A stretch of DNA of 23,911 nt, taken from contig BFEA01000102.1 of assembly GCA_003427395.1 (NCBI GenBank), positions 2,767,683-2,791,593 on the forward strand, read 5' to 3'. The notes under the pieces are model-generated. The model made no database searches. It had not been told where the DNA came from and saw nothing but the letters and a program-made list of their open reading frames with translations. This DNA is from Chara braunii (lineage: Eukaryota; Streptophyta; Charophyceae; Charales; Characeae). Positions 1-10,587 of the stretch are shown piece after piece (position 1 is the first letter of the stretch; the number at the start of each line of letters is the position of its first letter). The translations under genes and the position numbers were made by a program.

Positions 1-69
<69 letters not shown>
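1..69. repeat. (GA)n microsatellite
   Basis: Uninterrupted GA dinucleotide repeat, about 34 copies, from the first base to a TTTTT run. It may extend beyond the window start. It is strand-asymmetric purine/pyrimidine DNA with no coding signal. Confidence 0.99.
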
Positions 70-74
<5 letters not shown>

Positions 75-616
75 CAGCCATGCATGCAGAGAGATAGATA
101 GACATTCAACCTCCCGCTTGCAGGTGTTATCCTCCTACCCCCTGCCACCTCCCTCTTTACCCCCTCAGAGCGCTCAGCCCCATCTCCCTCAACACCAAAC
201 GCGCCAACAGAGTAAGTTTCATGTCGACCCACCGCTCGATCGTTCGTGCCTGCCCGAAATGTTGATGCGCACAACCCACTGCCAGATCATCTAGCCAGAC
301 CGGCAGGAAATGAAACTGCCAGCAATCCCGAACAGTCCCAAAACGACATGATGTTGGACCTCGCTCCACTGCTCGCCAAATAAGCTACGTGAGAACGAAT
401 CTTCCAGTAGAATGTGGGAAGATGCACTACCATTTTTTTTAACACCCCTTCCCGCCCCCGCGCAACACAACACCAATTTTCCCTTCTACAGGAACTGTTC
501 TACGGCACCAAATTTCCCTGGGTTCGTTAGGAAGCGTTACGTCGGACCCTTTGCAATTTTTAATAGTATAGAGAAGCACTATCTAGGGGTCAGGCTGCAA
601 CATCACCAAATGTACA
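70..616. other. Non-coding stretch, nothing recognised
   Basis: Frames here are short, overlap on both strands and show no family resemblance. Composition is C-rich with short pyrimidine runs. I see no RNA gene, transposon end or repeat. Confidence 0.6.
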
Positions 617-795
617 CCGCCAAGTGGGGCTGGCGGGGGGTACAGGGAGGTGCAATGACTGGTCATTGCTCGACGCTAGCACCATCAATTTCCCCAATCG
701 GCAATGCATGCCCACCCCTCGTCACCGTGACGAGGGACAACCTTACTCTCGCACCACAACTGTGGTGCCATGCCAACCTACCCCGTGGTTTGGGG
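617..795. repeat. Cluster of short, near-perfect inverted repeats
   Basis: Five hairpin-forming palindromes follow one another. 617-636 has 6-bp arms (CCGCCA/TGGCGG) and an 8-nt loop. 652-669 has 8-bp arms (GCAATGAC/GTCATTGC) with a 2-nt spacer. 716-736 has 10-bp arms (CCCTCGTCAC/GTGACGAGGG) with a 1-nt spacer. 751-768 has 8-bp arms (GCACCACA/TGTGGTGC) with a 2-nt spacer. 781-795 is CCCC/GGGG around 7 nt. All stems are perfect by direct reading. A plus-strand frame (412-885) crosses the cluster but has no protein-like character. Function is unknown. Confidence 0.85.
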
Positions 796-1382
796 AGAGA
801 TTCAGGTTGCTTGATATTCCCCCTTACTATACATAGACTTGTAAGAGGATGGGATAGATGCGTACTACCAAGAAAGATGAAATAGATGAGAGAATAATAT
901 AGCTTACCTTTAAAGAAAAAAAAAAGTATTTTGCCCCTCGGGCATCAACACATACACCCGCCATATTTTTGTTGCCTTCTCATTTGGTGTTATGACGATG
1001 TGAGGAAACCCGGGGAGGGGTCGCCTGCCGCTCGCTGAAGCCAAGGGCAACAGCGCCTGTCACTCGTTGCGCCCGCTTATGAGGTCCTCAGCGCCCAGCA
1101 GGCTCATCCAGGGGAATGTGGTGCCTTTCGCGCCCTCGCACCACGACGACTTGTGCAGTCCTTCCCACAGAACAAGATCTGGTCTGTTTCACGGTATTCA
1201 CCACGAGTTTTTGAGAGTTAGTTTTGGCTCCGGTTTGCCGAGTCCGACACCAGTCGGTTGACTCGTGAGGAGCGGCCGATACCTGTGGTCACTCGGGGTA
1301 GCGACATTTCAGTTAAGGATTACCTCTGTATGATTAGTACACTTTTTCTGAAAGCTGCCCTCAGATCCGTTTTGAAAAGCAA
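796..1382. other. Non-coding stretch with one interrupted hairpin
   Basis: No gene is supported. At 1239-1265, arms CGAGTC and GACTCG enclose a second stem, CGAC/GTCG, around ACCA. The rest is mixed sequence with no repeat seen. Confidence 0.5.
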
Positions 1383-1541
1383 AGCAGACAACCATGAGTC
1401 TAACGAAAGACCAGTTCTCTGGAGTTAGTAAGTTCTTCCGAGTGCCAAATCTGGAAAAAAAAATGAAGCAGACAATCGTAAGTCCAACGAAAGACCAGCC
1501 TTCTGAAGATAGCGAGTTCAACCAAGTTCCAAATCTGGAAA
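1383..1541. repeat. Two-copy diverged tandem repeat, period 84 bp
   Basis: Copies start at 1383 and 1467. Both contain AGCAGACAA, then AACGAAAGACCAG, and end in CCAAATCTGGAAA, with substitutions between. The minus-strand frame across it simply repeats the same peptide pattern, so it is better explained as a duplication than as a gene. Confidence 0.8.
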
Positions 1542-1745
1542 CGGTTCGCCGAGTCAGGCAAACAGCGTAAGCTATACCAAGGAGGAACAAATTCAGTACA
1601 GAGCTTGAAACTCAAGAGGGTCGCCTGATCCTTCACTTTCTGCCCTTCTTCCCTGACTGTCACTCCCCTCCCTTTTTCTCCCTGGTCCTTTTTTCAGCCA
1701 CCCTTCACGCGCCCCCTCGCTCTCTCAGCATGTGCGTTGCCCATC

Positions 1746-1852
1746 TCTCTCCCTCACTGTTTCCCTTTCTGGGTTGATCTTGCGTTGTTCCCTCTATCTC
1801 TCTCTCTCACTGTTTCCCTTTCTGGGTTGTTCTCGTGCTGTTCCCTCTAACT
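1746..1852. repeat. Two-copy tandem repeat, period 53 bp
   Basis: The segment CACTGTTTCCCTTTCTGGG recurs at 1755 and 1808, with flanking TCTCTC and TGTTCCCTCTA also duplicated. It lies in a CT-rich tract; an ambiguous base (1857) follows. Confidence 0.85.
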
Positions 1853-3909
1853 CTTTNCCCGTGCCCTTTGTGCTGTCCCCTCCCCCGAAGGCAGGTTCAA
1901 CGCACTGGTCTCGTGTTGAAAGTTGCGGGCATGCCAAGCCCGAAATTTGTCTGTATCAGCCCTGGTTTAGACTATAGATTTGGGCTCATATTCCGTAGAG
2001 CATGCCGAAGGCATTTCCGGCCCAAACACTGCGCGCATCTGCCCCTTTTTTAGGCCAGGTCCAGAGCTCTTAAGCCGAGAAGAAAATAACTTAAAGAAAT
2101 GGAATAATAATAAAATAAAATAAAAGTAGGAGAAGANAANGAAGCTCACTCGCGTCAGACCTGCTTTTCCTGTTTGATCTCACCCTGCCTCGCACCTGTT
2201 TCACCCTCAGATTGACACGCCGACACCCCCTCCCTCCCCTTTTAATAGGAAGCTCGATGTCGCGCCAACTGGCGATTGCTCTTTGCTCCGTAAGAGTCAG
2301 GGAGACTCGTTGGTTGGCCAATTAGCGAAGGCCATATTCCGTTGAAGGCGAGAATACTCGATTAGGCGCCCCCACTTCCCGAAATAGTAATGTCTTCGGC
2401 TCGTCGGGAGCGGNGAGGCTCAATTGGTCAGTTATCGACAGTAATACTTCTTGCTCAACTGCAGGTTGNGGCTNTCTNCCTCATTTCGCCAGAGCTCACC
2501 AAATGCACGGGACGCAGTCTCTCTCTTGAAGAATGGAAGAACTCTGACTTCTGCGGCCAGCTTCGTCCGNACTGCCTCTCCGAAACTCTCTTTCCCACTG
2601 ATTCTCTCAATTTCCTCCTTCACGCTCTCTTTTCCTCACTTCCCCTCCTCTCGTTCACGCTTTCCCTCACCGTGCCCCTTCTCTCCTCCATTCGCCGCGC
2701 AGTCTCCCTTTTTCCCTACAGCCTCTCTCTCTCCCTCTCTCATGCGCTCAGGACTGCGAGCGCAGCTCCGTCGCTGTTGTTCGTTCACCCCGACTGCGCA
2801 ATCGCTCACGCTGATCTGCTCTCCCCTGCCAGCGCGCGGCTCCTTCCGCGATCGGGAATCAGCTTTTCAGCATTTCCTCTTGATCGTGCTACGGGAAAGA
2901 CCTTCCCGCTAGAGCACGCCTTGTTGCCTCAGAATGTTGAGCGCCTCGAACTTCCGGTCAGAACATGACCGGATACTCGCTCTCTGAATGATCATCCCGT
3001 TGTAACCAAGTCAAATGCCCGCGCCCTCACGAGGTGTGCATACTGGCCCGATGCTCCCTTTCGAAGCTTCTTGCCAGAACCAGGTCGGATGCCTGCATCG
3101 CGAAGCTTGCAGCGGGGGCGTGTACTGCTGCTGTTATCCCTTTCTCGTTCACCTCAGCGACTCGTTCCTCCCATTCCGCGCTCTATTGCTACAATGGTTG
3201 GGAACACCTTCCACGCTCCTCAGTCTCCCCTCGTCACTATCCCCTGTAACCACTTCTCCTCCTTCTCCCTGTTGACCTCATCAGCACAGGCGATAGGGCC
3301 GGGTACACCTTGCACGCTGCCGGAGGCTGCCCCCGTCCGACCGTTACTCCCTCCGGGCTGCGCTGGTGCGCCAGTACACATTGGAGTCCTCTCACCTCTC
3401 CCGCGGCGCAACTGCCTGCGCAGTGATGCCTCCACTACGAGTTTGCTGCGCGGGTATGCCTTGCACACACCCCCTTTTCTCTCCTTCGTCCGCCCCTATA
3501 TTCCTTCGACATCTGCTTGTACAGCTGAGACCATCGGTACCAAGCTCAGCACAGGCTCAAAGTGGGTGGTACGTGAGCACCGCCCTCGAGCCAACAAATG
3601 GGTGCCGTGATACCAAGGCCCTTAAGGCCCAGGCGCGTCACAACTGGGCCAGTCCTCAATTAATCCGCGGGCCAGTTGCGCCTGAATGTCTATCCCCACT
3701 GCAGTAGCCGATTCCGCTGGTTCCGGAACTGTAAGCAATAATAGGAACCTGAGAAAACTGCGCCAGCCCCGGGCGGGAATAATCACGTGAAGTTGTAGCA
3801 AAGCGTGTCAATGTTGGACTCAAACATTCATCCAGGACAACTCTTAGAACTAAAGGACCACGGACNTGCTGCCACACAGTTCCAATTCAGNGGCGAGCAT
3901 CNTGCCGCA
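1853..3909. other. Pyrimidine-rich intergenic DNA with ambiguous bases and two hairpins
   Basis: Plus-strand frames at 2390-2968 and 3071-3610 encode low-complexity Ser/Leu/Pro peptides typical of CT-rich DNA, so no gene is called. All 11 ambiguous bases of the window lie here (1857, 2137, 2140, 2414, 2469, 2474, 2478, 2570, 3866, 3891, 3902). Two strong hairpins occur: 2885-2918 (CGTGCT/AGCACG outer arms, CGGGAA/TTCCCG inner arms) and 2954-2972 (CCGGTCA/TGACCGG, 5-nt loop). Confidence 0.6.
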
Positions 3910-4720
3910 CTATCCTGAACCTGAATAGCCTGCACCGCACCAGCGCCGAGTCTGACCGAACCTGAAGAGCAGAGTTAAGCTGTTGTGTCATGCTATCACA
4001 GAACCGTGCAGCCAAAATGTTAAAGTTCCAACCCTGTCATAAACTGCTGTAGTGGCCATGGCCAGGTAATAGATCGCCGCAGTGTCCCCAAACCTGAGAA
4101 TAAGTCACGATAACGGCACCGAAGATGAAACGAGGTATCACGGTAGCAGCGAGCCCGAAATAAACTGATGTTGAACCCGAAACAACTGTCGTACCGGTTC
4201 CGGCCCTCGAATTGAATCACTACAGTGCCTGCAATATGTCTTGGTAATGGCCTCAACCTTGAAACAAACTGTCGTGGTAGCGCCGAAGGTGAAATAAGTA
4301 CCCGTGATGGCGCCGATTCGGGAATAAACTGCCATCAAGTTCTCGAATCTGAAATGAACTACCGCAGTCGTCCCTGTCCTGAAAATAAATCACCGCAGAG
4401 GTCCCGAACCTGAAATAAATCGTCGTGAGGGCGTCGAACCTAAAACGAAACACCGCGATGCCACCGAACCTGACCAAACCCGAAATCCAGTACTGGGCTG
4501 CTGTGCCACGCGGATGCCGAACCCGTACAACCATGCCATGATAATTTTGTACCTGTCCCGAACCTGGTATAGAATGCCGCCACGTTTCCGGACCTGAAAA
4601 CAAACTGCCGCCAAGGTTTCAAACCTGGAATAACTATCGTAGTAGCCCCGGTCCTAAGAATAAATCACCGCAGCTGTCCCAAACCTGAAGATAAGCCACC
4701 GTAGTGAAACAACTGTCTCC
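3910..4720. repeat. Degenerate ~30-bp minisatellite
   Basis: A unit resembling ACCTGAAATAAA followed by a C/G-rich half ending in CCGA repeats with a 30-31 bp period. It is clearest at 4252-4440, where six successive units keep the period, and is recognisable with gaps from about 3910. Because 30 is a multiple of three, the minus strand reads as an imperfect decapeptide repeat. Units differ at many positions and there is no spacer/repeat alternation, so it is not a CRISPR array. Confidence 0.85.
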
Positions 4721-5998
4721 GGGCCCATACCGTACTTGTTGCACGTCAGACACCGTAGGACGTAGCCACTCCGTAACAACCCTCGTATCCGTACCGAACC
4801 AAACTCCATAGTCGACCCAAGGTAGCATCACCCCATGTTGTCCATGCGACTCCCGCTCTCAGAACATCCCAACTGCGGTAATGTTAGTAATCAAGCAAAC
4901 CAGGGAAAGCGACGCAGGGAACCTCGACCATCGGCAGTATTGGAAACTGTTAAAATCCGGGGGAAATGATCAATCCGGGTTCAAAGCTGATGGCGGGCAA
5001 TCGGGGCGAAAATCAGGTCAATCTCCCAGTAGTCATGGGTCCCTGTCCCTCTCATTGTTTTTGATCATTCTTTCTTTTTCTTAATTCTATTTCCCGAAAT
5101 AGTAAATTACCCGTAAATTCGGCAAAATTAAATTCCGAGAAAGTTTCAATAATTGGCCGAATTTCTTTTGTTTCTTCTCTCTTTCACCATTTTTATTATT
5201 TTTCTATGTTTTTAAATTCATGCCGAGAACATAGAATAGCAAGGCTATTCCCCCTAGAATCAAATGTCGTGATAAATAAAGAAATTAAGGGATATTATAT
5301 TTTTCTCTTCTCCCCTACTGGTCTTAATCCCTTTCTCCCATCTTTCATTATGGCACTAAAATAGTCAAAATTTGAGGCCTCATTTCGGCCCCGGTCGTAT
5401 GCTGCAAAATCGTTGAGGCGAGGTCTATTCCCGCGATGCCTCTCCGTGGCAGGCCAACCCGGGTCCGGCCCTCTGTACGGCCGGAAATGACGGTCTCTAG
5501 ATACGCCGAGTGCACCCACCCATCTCGCTATCTTTGAGGGCTACTCGTAAGGTTCATTGTGCCCAAAGTCAAGGGTGCCCAAAGTTCCCCTAATTTTTGT
5601 TCTCCGGTCGAACCAGAGTACCGTCAAAACACGGACTTGCCTTTGAGCCGAAGTCCCAAAGCCGCAGATTTCAGGCGGCGCACTGCTTGTGGCCGCCTGA
5701 CAGTTAGCCCGGACTACTTCTCGACGCCCCCGTCGAGCCCTAACCTCTCACGTCAAACGAAGCGGATGAGTTTCAGGGTGATTGCCAGTAAAGGACGCCC
5801 ACATCGGCGTTTAATTGTCTTAAGTTTCGGTTTGTTATGAGTTCTGGGGCTAAGAAGATGTTCCTTGACTTTCCTTTTCCTTCTGTTTTTTTACCTTGGC
5901 ACGACCCTCTTTTTCTTCTGTCGTTGGCCCGAGAAGGGTGCCGATCCGTCTGCTTGTTTAATACGAACTCTCCGTCTGACTCTCTTGAGCACGAATAA
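4721..5998. other. AT-rich region 3' of the retroelement; possible terminal-repeat remnant
   Basis: No gene is supported. There is an exact 9-bp inverted repeat, AAATTCGGC (5115-5123) and GCCGAATTT (5156-5164), and hairpins at 5234-5250 (GAATAGC/GCTATTC, 3-nt loop) and 5465-5484 (CCGGCC/GGCCGG). Because pol reads toward this side, a 3' LTR would be expected here, but I could not pair a segment confidently with the far flank. Confidence 0.5.
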
Positions 5999-7257
5999 CT
6001 ATTTCTTCCTCTTTCCCATCGCCAACCCTTTGACCTTTCTTTTCTCTATTATTTTCCTCTTCTTGGAACTTTCCCCTGCCTCGAATCGCCTCAAGGGGGC
6101 TCCATCCTCCATTTTGACTTTTCCTTTCCCCTTCGGGCTTGTCTGCGATAAGGCGGGTGCGGGCCTGGGTCTAAACAACTTCAGCCTAGCACTCGCCACT
6201 GGTCTTTCCACTTAGATCCGTCCAATTCTACTATCATATATGCACCCCAGTCGAGTGCCTCAACCACTCTGTAAGGTCCCATCCATCTGTTTGCGAGTTT
6301 TCCGGTCCAGGTCCTCTCCAGTGCTGCGTCGTAGAGAAGGACCATATCTCCTACGCTTTCCCTCTCTTTTCTGATCCGCACGTTCTTATCCCATCTCTCT
6401 TTACCTTTGTCCCTTTCCAGTGCCAGACGATCTGCCATTGTCATAAGGTTGTCTTCCAAACCGTAGGCTATCTGTCTTGTTCGGGCAGCTATGAGTTCCT
6501 CTCTGGACATCTCGTCCGCCCAATCGACGGTGGTCCAGCTGTCGACGTGAAACTCTATGGGCAGCGGACAATGCCGCCCAAACCACAAGGTGTATGGTGG
6601 GTATCCAGTGCTAGCCCGAACCGTGACGTTGTCCGCCCATATTGCGTATCGAAAATATCGTGGCCAATCACTGTCCTTACCTTTGCACCACTTGGATAGT
6701 GACGCTATCAGAGTCTGGTGCCCCCTCTCTACTGTGGAGTTTGACTGTGGGTGGTAGGCAATGGCTATCGAAACTCTCGCCCCATCTCACTTGAACACAC
6801 TTTGAACCTCGTCAGCTAGGAACTCTGCCCCCCTGTCCATCACTATCTTTCTGACACAACCATACCTAGATAAGTACTCTAGCACGAAGTTCTTCACTTC
6901 CTTTGCCGTCTTACTCCTGATAGGTCTACCATCCACGAGCCCCGTGAAGTCGTCTCGTATGTTCACGACATAGTTCATATTGCCTACTCCTTTCGGCATC
7001 TTCACCAGATCAATGTGTACCTTCTCTCCTGGTCTTGTTGGATAGGATGGATGAAGTGGCTCTTTGTATTTCACAAGAGCTCTCTTCTGGCACTCCTCGC
7101 AGGTCATACATTGCCTCTCGACGTCCTTATACTGTCCTTCCCACCAGTACAACCTGCGTACCTTTTCATAGGTCCCTTTGACTCCCTTGTGTCCTCCGAC
7201 TACCCCGTTGTGAAGCTCCGCAACTATCATTTGTCTCTCCTCAGGGTCACAGACTAC
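5999..7257 (-). pseudogene. Ty3/gypsy integrase (DDE), broken by one stop and one frameshift
   Basis: Integrase inserts retroelement cDNA into the chromosome. The N-terminal zinc-binding part has H-x6-H (within ELHNGVVGGH) followed by C-x2-C-x2-C near 7110-7130. The catalytic core shows Asp in VHIDLVKMP, Asp in VMDRGAEF and Glu in STVERGH. A TGA at 6787-6789 lies between the second Asp and the Glu; counting it as one residue gives exactly 35 residues between them, the classic D35E spacing, so it replaced a codon without an indel. A GPY module (WMGPYRVVEA ... VELDG) follows. Near 6205-6212 the frame shifts by one: the neighbouring frame continues as PVASARLKLFRPR, the usual module ending, then a basic tail to 5999. 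RNase H is directly upstream in the same frame. Confidence 0.92.
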
Positions 7258-8127
7258 TCATAAGGGCATCCCCGAGCCGACCGGCCTTCGAAATAGATGG
7301 CCGGCTCTGAGGTAGTACTGCGCCGCTTGTCTCCGGATATCTGATTCTTGACTCTCCTCTCCTGACAGGTGTAGCCCGATCGTTCGGTACTTGCCCTCGT
7401 AAAGGTTAACCAAAAATCGCTCGGCGCGTCTCGGCTCCGCCATTGTCAGGGCTCCCGCTACCATCGGGCGCTCGGCCTCAAGAGGGATCCGAGAGAGCCC
7501 ATCCGCTACGACATTTTTAGTGCCACATATCCTCTCTACTGTGTAATCATATAGCCGAATCCGTATTAGCCATCGTGCAATGGTCGGGTCCGTCAGACTA
7601 AAGTCCTTCTGGAGGACAGAGGCAACCGTTGTGGGATCTACTCTCAAGATTAACCGACGCCCATAGATATAGTGTCTAAACGTGTCTAGACACCGCAGAA
7701 TAGCTAACACTTCCTTCTTGAATTGACTGTAGTTTCGTTCTGCCGTATTAAGTGTCCTACTCTCAAATCTTAACGGTCTTTCCTTTCCTTCAGCATCTTT
7801 CTGAGACAGCAACCCTCCTACCGAGCAGGGTCCAGCATCCGTGGATACTATGAAGGGTCTCTCAGCCTCATCATCAAAGAACGGCACGCCCAGGACGAGC
7901 CCTCCCTCCTTAAATTCATCTTTAAGCTCTTGCATAGCGAGTTCCTGCGAGGAATCCCAATAGAATTTTTCAGTCTTTCGAAGGAGTAACCTCAATGGCT
8001 CAACCTTCTCCGCATACCCTCGTATGAATATATGCCAGTAACCGACAACTCCCAGAAACTGTCGGACCTCGGTTGGACTATGTAACGGTGACGGTCAGTT
8101 CTGAAGTTTGTCTAGCTTCGCCGGATC
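7258..8127 (-). pseudogene. RT thumb/connection and RNase H domain of pol, with nonsense mutations
   Basis: RNase H removes the RNA strand of the RNA/DNA hybrid. The frame opens with the conserved post-palm segment (SPTEVRQFLGVVGYW). The RNase H part has the first Asp in STDAGP, an acidic position in YSQFKKEVLAI, a further Asp in VDPTT and the terminal NVVADGLSR signature common in Ty3/gypsy pol. A TGA at 8095-8097 interrupts QN-stop-PSPLHSP, where a Trp is typical. A TGA at 7258-7260 separates this part from integrase in the same frame, where an Arg would fit. The upstream RT is in a different frame; the switch lies near 8125-8135. Confidence 0.9.
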
Positions 8128-9138
8128 TGCTCGGCGTCCCCTCGAGTCACAATAAAGCCCAAGATCTTAATAGTCGAGACGACCCATCTGCTCTTTGTCG
8201 TTAAATTCGCATCGTCCAGCTGCTCGAGTACCACGCAAATATCTGTTAGGTGTTGGTCGACGAATCTTCTAATTCCTGGTGCAACCTCTGTCTCATCCTT
8301 GTTTACTGACCCTTTTATAGGAAAGTCATTCAGAAAAACTTCAACCTTATCAGGGATGAAGTCCTTGAGGACAGCTACCATGGATCTCTGGAAAACAGCT
8401 ACCCTATTAGTCCAACCCATAGGGACAACCATCATCTGTATCAGTCCCAATGGCATGTGCATAGCCGTGAGGTGCCTGTCACTAGGATCAAGCGATACCT
8501 CATCATAGCCTGAGAACAGATCATAGACCGAATAAATCGACCTGTCTGCGGCACCTTCGGCCAGTAAGTCGGTGTGTGGCACTGAGCCCACGTCTCGTAT
8601 CGTCACCGCGTTGACCTTCTGAAGGTCCTGGATCCATTGGATCTTGCCATTCGGTTTTCGTAGGAAGAACCATCGATTAGCATAGGCGCTATCATACGGC
8701 TCCGCAACATGGGAAACCATTTTTTCTTTCAGGAAAGCGATAACTTCTTCCTTCTCCTTCTGGGCGTATTTCCATCCTGCGTCATTCCAAGGAATATGTG
8801 GAATCATATAAATCCTTGCTGGCTTTGCGTATCGAGGTTCAACCTTACCACACTCCGCGTCGCTGAAGGCTATAGCCTTATCGCACGTCTTTAGGACCTC
8901 TATCACACGTTCTCGCTCCTGTGGGGCCAGATTTCCATCTCCGATATCAATCCCTGCTATTCTCTCTTCCGTTAGGCATTGCGACTCCTTTTTCTTTCTT
9001 TCTTTGATTTCCTTTGCAATCTTTTCTTCCGATATCCCTTTCAGTGCAGATCGCTCGCGGCCCACCGCCGTTGGCTTAACTTTTTGAGCTACTCGTTTGT
9101 GTCGCTTGGGTAGCCCCCCATAGGGGGTCGTGCCCTTA
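8112..9138 (-). pseudogene. Ty3/gypsy reverse transcriptase with altered active site
   Basis: RT copies element RNA into cDNA. Palm and finger motifs are clear: FLRKPNGKIQWIQDLQKVN, then YSVYDLFSGYDEV with the first catalytic Asp, then PLGL..MMVVPMGWTN, and the YxDD-type box. That box reads FLND at 8325-8333, whereas family members carry FxDD, so the first of the two metal-binding Asp residues is Asn here (codon 8328-8330). The frame ends at TAG 8112-8114, but the adjacent frame carries the expected continuation, so this is a frameshift end. Its upstream edge joins the protease frame at an eight-base homopolymer (9138-9145). Confidence 0.93.
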
Positions 9139-9139
9139 A

Positions 9140-10324
9140 AAAAAATACAAATACCACACCGCCAAATTCCTCATCTGTCTCCTTTGGGTACGAGTTGCCG
9201 TCCACTACCAACCGACTCCCTCAATCTTCCACTTCCACGATCCGACCTTCTTTCTCTGTGAGCAGTGGTCCATACTTCTTCTCGCAAAATCGCACCGCGC
9301 GGCCGGAGATAGGTAATGACTTAATCTGATCACTTAGTCTTGCACCCACAGCGAGATCTGCTCTGTTCCTCGGGTCCCGAGGCTCCACTGTCTCAATCAT
9401 AACCCGCGTCCCATCTAGCTTCTTAATGGACAATGTCTGGCTCCCATCCGGTCGCTCTAACGTCACCGCATGCACGTGGCTCAACCACGTTTGTCCCAAG
9501 AGCAGATCGGAGCTGCAGTTCTTGACTGCAAAGACAGGCAGGGTTACTCGCACCCCTTGGACCTCTAAGGCTGCCTTGTGACAAACCCCAGTGATCTGTT
9601 GCTTTCTCCCATCAGCCGTCTCTATCTCGAATAGGTATGACCTATCGAGGCCCAGTCCAACCTGCACTGCCAGATCCTCGTCTATAATGACAACCTCACT
9701 GCCGTTATCGATCACAGCATCTAGTACCGCTCCGTCATTTATGATCGCCTTTACGGCCCCACTACCAAGTATGTAAAACTTGTCTGGAGGCACACCTTCC
9801 ATCCCATCAAGAAGGACTGTCGCCATGCGATCTGCTCTGGAAGTCACTCCCGTTACTGCCACTGTAGGAGCTTCCGTCTTAGGACCCCCCTGAGCCTCCT
9901 CTGATAGAGGTATGCAAGTCTTCCGCGTGATCATCTGTAACTCATCGTGAGCCGGCTTCGATGCCGCCAGGTACTCCAGAATAGAGCACTGCATGGGCTG
10001 CCGAAGGGCCCGCCTCAGTGGCTCGACCGTGTCAATCTCGTCCAACGAACTCTTCATCAAGAACTTCTTCACTCCCCGCTTCCGCGGCGAAAGGATAACC
10101 TCCTCTCCATCGATCCGTTGTCCGTCCTTCTATGCCATCACGTAATCCGTGTCAGTCTTCTTTGATGTAGACCCTCTCGTCGACTTGGTGGCTGCCACCC
10201 TTATGGGTGTGGTCGCCATATCCCCCTCAAAGATTATCTTGATGCTCTGACTCCTGACCGGTTCCTTCCTTTTACTCGGCTTTACTCTCCTTGCTTCGAC
10301 ATTCTCCTTCATCGAAGGGAACAT
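9140..10324 (-). pseudogene. Retropepsin-like aspartic protease region of pol
   Basis: The protease cleaves the Gag-Pol polyprotein. Active-site segment AVIDNGSEVVIID has Asp followed by Asn-Gly where many retropepsins have Ser/Thr-Gly; Asn occurs there in some fungal elements, so I do not call it a defect. The C-terminal half has SDLLLGQTWL, matching the conserved hydrophobic-Gly-x-x-Trp motif. The region before it is charged and linker-like. TAG 10130-10132 splits the frame after YVMA; Gln fits. TGA 9221-9223 ends the main frame, and about 75 nt more stay open in the same frame before the homopolymer shift into RT. Gag joins upstream through a frameshift caused by an 8-bp tandem duplication. 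Confidence 0.85.
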
Positions 10325-10336
10325 CGATACATCTCC

Positions 10337-10352
10337 CAGATCATCAGATCAT
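10337..10352. repeat. Perfect 8-bp tandem duplication causing a gag frameshift
   Basis: CAGATCAT occurs twice in direct succession. Removing one copy would put the Gag zinc-knuckle frame in register with the following protease-side frame, so the duplication itself explains the frame change. Confidence 0.9.
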
Positions 10353-10587
10353 CTGCCCACTTGACGTACTTGCGGTCGTCAAGCACGACAAACCCCTCAT
10401 CTATTGCCCGTTTGAGGTCCGGGCAATCTCTCTTGATATGATCATCCCCTCTACAGTAGACGCAAGAGTTCCTGGGGGTGGGTGGCCTGTCGTTCGTGCC
10501 TCTGGAGGTCGAACCTCTCGCTGCTCTGAAGTCAGGGGACTTCGGATACGGATCAGAGGACGTGCCGTATCCCCCTCTCTCATTCTT

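Noticed and set aside
412-885. 157-codon plus-strand frame as a gene
   Set aside because: It crosses the hairpin cluster, has no domain-like pattern and no intact neighbours; the open length is plausible by chance in this composition.
2390-3610. Plus-strand Ser/Leu/Pro-rich frames as proteins
   Set aside because: They arise from CT-rich DNA, overlap one another in different frames and contain ambiguous codons.
3910-4720. CRISPR-like array
   Set aside because: Units are contiguous, degenerate and lack unique spacers; the genome is eukaryotic.
2376-5105. 15-bp exact match TTCCCGAAATAGTAA at 2376 and 5091 as an LTR fragment
   Set aside because: One such match is not unexpected in a window this size and similarity does not extend beyond it.
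9685-9710. Asp-Asn-Gly in the protease as an inactivating change
   Set aside because: Asn at this position is, as far as I recall, found in other fungal Ty3/gypsy proteases, so it may be normal for the family.
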